A stretch of DNA of 7,047 nucleotides, from the NCBI GenBank assembly GCA_023485185.1, contig JAMCZP010000086.1, positions 388 through 7,434 of the forward strand, written 5' to 3'. Of the stretch, positions 5,963-7,047 are shown in pieces. The position numbers and the translations under genes were made by a program. The notes under the pieces were generated by a model. It made no database searches and was not told where the DNA came from. It saw nothing but the letters and a program-made list of their open reading frames with translations. Origin of the DNA: Gammaproteobacteria bacterium. Lineage in GTDB: Bacteria; Pseudomonadota; Gammaproteobacteria; Pseudomonadales; Halomonadaceae. Numbering within the stretch: position 1 is the stretch's first letter; every line of letters begins with the position of its first letter.

Positions 5963-6421
5963 ATGGACGCCATTGATCGACGCATTCTTGACCAGCTTCA
6001 ACGTGACTCAAGCCCGACCAATCAAGCATTAGCGGATGAAGTGGCCCTCTCTCCCTCAGCTTGTTTAAAACGGGTTAATCGATTGCGCGACGAAGGAATC
6101 ATTGAAAGAGAGGTAGCACTGCTTAACCCTGATGCCCTCGGGCAGTGCCTACATATGGTGGTAGAAGTCACCATGGAGCGGGATAATAAGGCGCTCTACC
6201 AGCGCTTTTTGAAATCAGCTCTGAGCGCACCAGAAGTTAAGCAGTGTTACCAAGTGACCGGTGAGTGTGACTTTGTATTGATTGTGACGGTGGCCGATTT
6301 AGATGAATACGACCGCTTCTGCGACCGCGTGCTCTATGGCGATGACAACCTGCGCAAGTTCCGCACGCTACTATCGCGTAAGCGGCATAAGTTTGATACG
6401 TCAGTACCGCTCAATAGCTGA
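5963..6421 (+). CDS. Lrp/AsnC-family transcriptional regulator
   Basis: This 152-aa DNA-binding regulator has normal length for the family. The N-terminal helix-turn-helix spans about 3-48 (DAIDRRILDQLQRD, NQALADEVALSPSACLKRVNRLRDEGII). The C-terminal RAM/ligand-binding alpha-beta domain spans about 64-145 (MVVEVTMERD; VKQCYQVTGECDFVLIVTVADLDEYDRF, where the GECDF turn is typical of the effector interface). I chose ATG at 5963, since the protein then begins Met-Asp-Ala-Ile-Asp exactly as the family does. The open frame back to a TTG at 5858 adds 35 residues with no family counterpart. The ribosome binding site is weak (GAG 11 nt upstream). The effector is probably an amino acid, by family. 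The divergent gate-domain membrane gene is the likely target. Its 3' end meets the tetR 3' end with only 7 nt between stop codons. Confidence 0.92.
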   Translation: MDAIDRRILDQLQRDSSPTNQALADEVALSPSACLKRVNRLRDEGIIEREVALLNPDALGQCLHMVVEVTMERDNKALYQRFLKSALSAPEVKQCYQVTGECDFVLIVTVADLDEYDRFCDRVLYGDDNLRKFRTLLSRKRHKFDTSVPLNS

Positions 6422-6428
6422 GTATTGC

Positions 6429-7047
6429 TTACGCAGTCAGCCCAATGCCCCTCAAGATCACCGAAGTCACCGACTGAACGGCTTTTTCAAACTGTAGGTC
6501 GTCCAGTGCTTGGTTATCGTTGAGTAGGTAAATTTGATAATCGAAGTCGGCGTAGTGCTGGGTGGAGGCCCAGATCATATAGAGCAGGTAGGAAGGCTCG
6601 ACGGGATTAATCTGGCCTGATTCCACCCACTCGCGAATTTTCGACTCTTTGAGCTTAGCCCATTCGTAAAGGTTATCGCGCAGGCGCTCTTTAAGGATCG
6701 GCGCACCCTGCATCACTTCAGCCGCCCATACTTTTGAGCCGTGGGCGCGATTGCGAGAGTGGGTCATCTTGGCGCGAATATAAGTAGAGAGTACAACGCG
6801 GGGGTCATCATAGAGCTCAAAACATAGCGCATCCTGTTTCCAAACCTCCAAAAGCTCCAGCAACACATCCTGGTACAAGGCTTTTTTGGTCGAAAAATAG
6901 TAGTGCACGTTGGACTTAGGGATATCGGCTAACTGGGCGATTTCACCCATCGAGGCACCGGCGTAGCCTTTTTCGGCGAATAGCTGCTCCGCTGCCAAGA
7001 GAATCTTTTTAACGTTGGTTTGCCGAATTTCGTCTTGAGTTCGCGCC
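6429..7047 (-). CDS. RutR-like TetR-family transcriptional regulator, 5' partial
   Basis: At least 205 residues are visible and the frame is open to the right edge (ARTQDEIRQT...), so the true start lies outside; the TTG at 6998 is an internal Leu codon. The TetR helix-turn-helix is at visible residues about 32-51 (SMGEIAQLADIPKSNVHYYF). The C-terminal ligand domain resembles E. coli RutR (YcdC-like), notably the stretches EVMQGAPIL, LLYMIWASTQHYADFD and a final VILRGIGL. RutR responds to uracil/thymine and controls pyrimidine utilisation; regulators of this type also neighbour reductive pyrimidine and hydantoin catabolic genes. It probably controls genes to the right of the window or the carbamoylase-type operon, which is inference. 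The last 146 bp are duplicated at 4549-4692. Confidence 0.9.
   Translation of the reverse strand, partial: ARTQDEIRQTNVKKILLAAEQLFAEKGYAGASMGEIAQLADIPKSNVHYYFSTKKALYQDVLLELLEVWKQDALCFELYDDPRVVLSTYIRAKMTHSRNRAHGSKVWAAEVMQGAPILKERLRDNLYEWAKLKESKIREWVESGQINPVEPSYLLYMIWASTQHYADFDYQIYLLNDNQALDDLQFEKAVQSVTSVILRGIGLTA
6430..6575. repeat. Direct repeat copy 2 (3' end of the intact tetR gene)
   Basis: This is the in-frame partner of 4549-4692, lying inside the complete tetR coding end. It retains the GG pair at 6560-6562 (within GGG) that is missing in the remnant copy. Beyond 6575 this copy continues as tetR, while the other copy switches to the MITE-flanking sequence. Confidence 0.85.

Noticed and set aside
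6412..6427. CAATA/TATTG hairpin over the lrp stop codon as a terminator
   Set aside because: The stem is only 5 bp, AT-rich and without a T-run; too weak to call.
1..7047. CRISPR arrays, tRNA/rRNA genes, riboswitches
   Set aside because: No regularly spaced repeat series, cloverleaf-like sequence or recognisable conserved RNA was seen on either strand.

Overview
The window looks like a stretch of gammaproteobacterial chromosome, most probably Halomonas or another Halomonadaceae. This is an inference from the protein set (an AllC-type carbamoylase, an agmatinase-type ureohydrolase, a RutR-like TetR, a nucleoside-gate membrane protein), the gene style and moderate GC. No rRNA or marker gene confirms it.

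Layout. (1) Positions 1-2162 (+) hold a two-gene catabolic operon. An M20-type N-carbamoyl-amino-acid/allantoate amidohydrolase, cut by the left edge, is followed 10 bp later by an agmatinase/arginase-superfamily enzyme whose ribosome binding site overlaps the upstream stop codon. (2) Positions 2216-2881 (-) encode a small exported histidine phosphatase, tail to tail with the operon. (3) Positions 3018-4532 (-) hold a complete AbiE type IV toxin-antitoxin/abortive-infection module. The antitoxin AbiEi and toxin AbiEii overlap by 14 nt and are preceded by a promoter embedded in a perfect 22-bp-arm palindrome that reaches the start codon. The toxin seems to have lost the first Asp of its nucleotidyltransferase DxD motif. 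(4) Positions 4548-4858 are a rearrangement scar: the last 43 or so codons of a TetR gene, frameshifted and cut short, abutting a 163-bp MITE-like element with inverted ends. (5) Positions 4874-6421 carry a divergent pair, a two-gate nucleoside-recognition membrane protein (-) and an Lrp/AsnC regulator (+). (6) Positions 6429-7047 (-) carry the full 3' part of a RutR-like TetR regulator that runs off the right edge. Its 3' end is the second copy of the fragment in (4).

Working together. The left operon and the right-hand RutR-like regulator both suggest catabolism of ureido, carbamoyl or guanidino nitrogen compounds (pyrimidine-type or related). Between them lies accessory DNA: the AbiE module, a MITE, and a 1.88-kb segment bounded by direct repeats of the tetR 3' end that contains the membrane protein/Lrp pair. 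The most unusual points are the catalytic-motif substitution in the toxin, the large AbiE operator palindrome, and the tetR-end duplication. Copy differences in that duplication are mostly silent, so the fragment probably descends from a diverged functional allele and not from recent copying in place.
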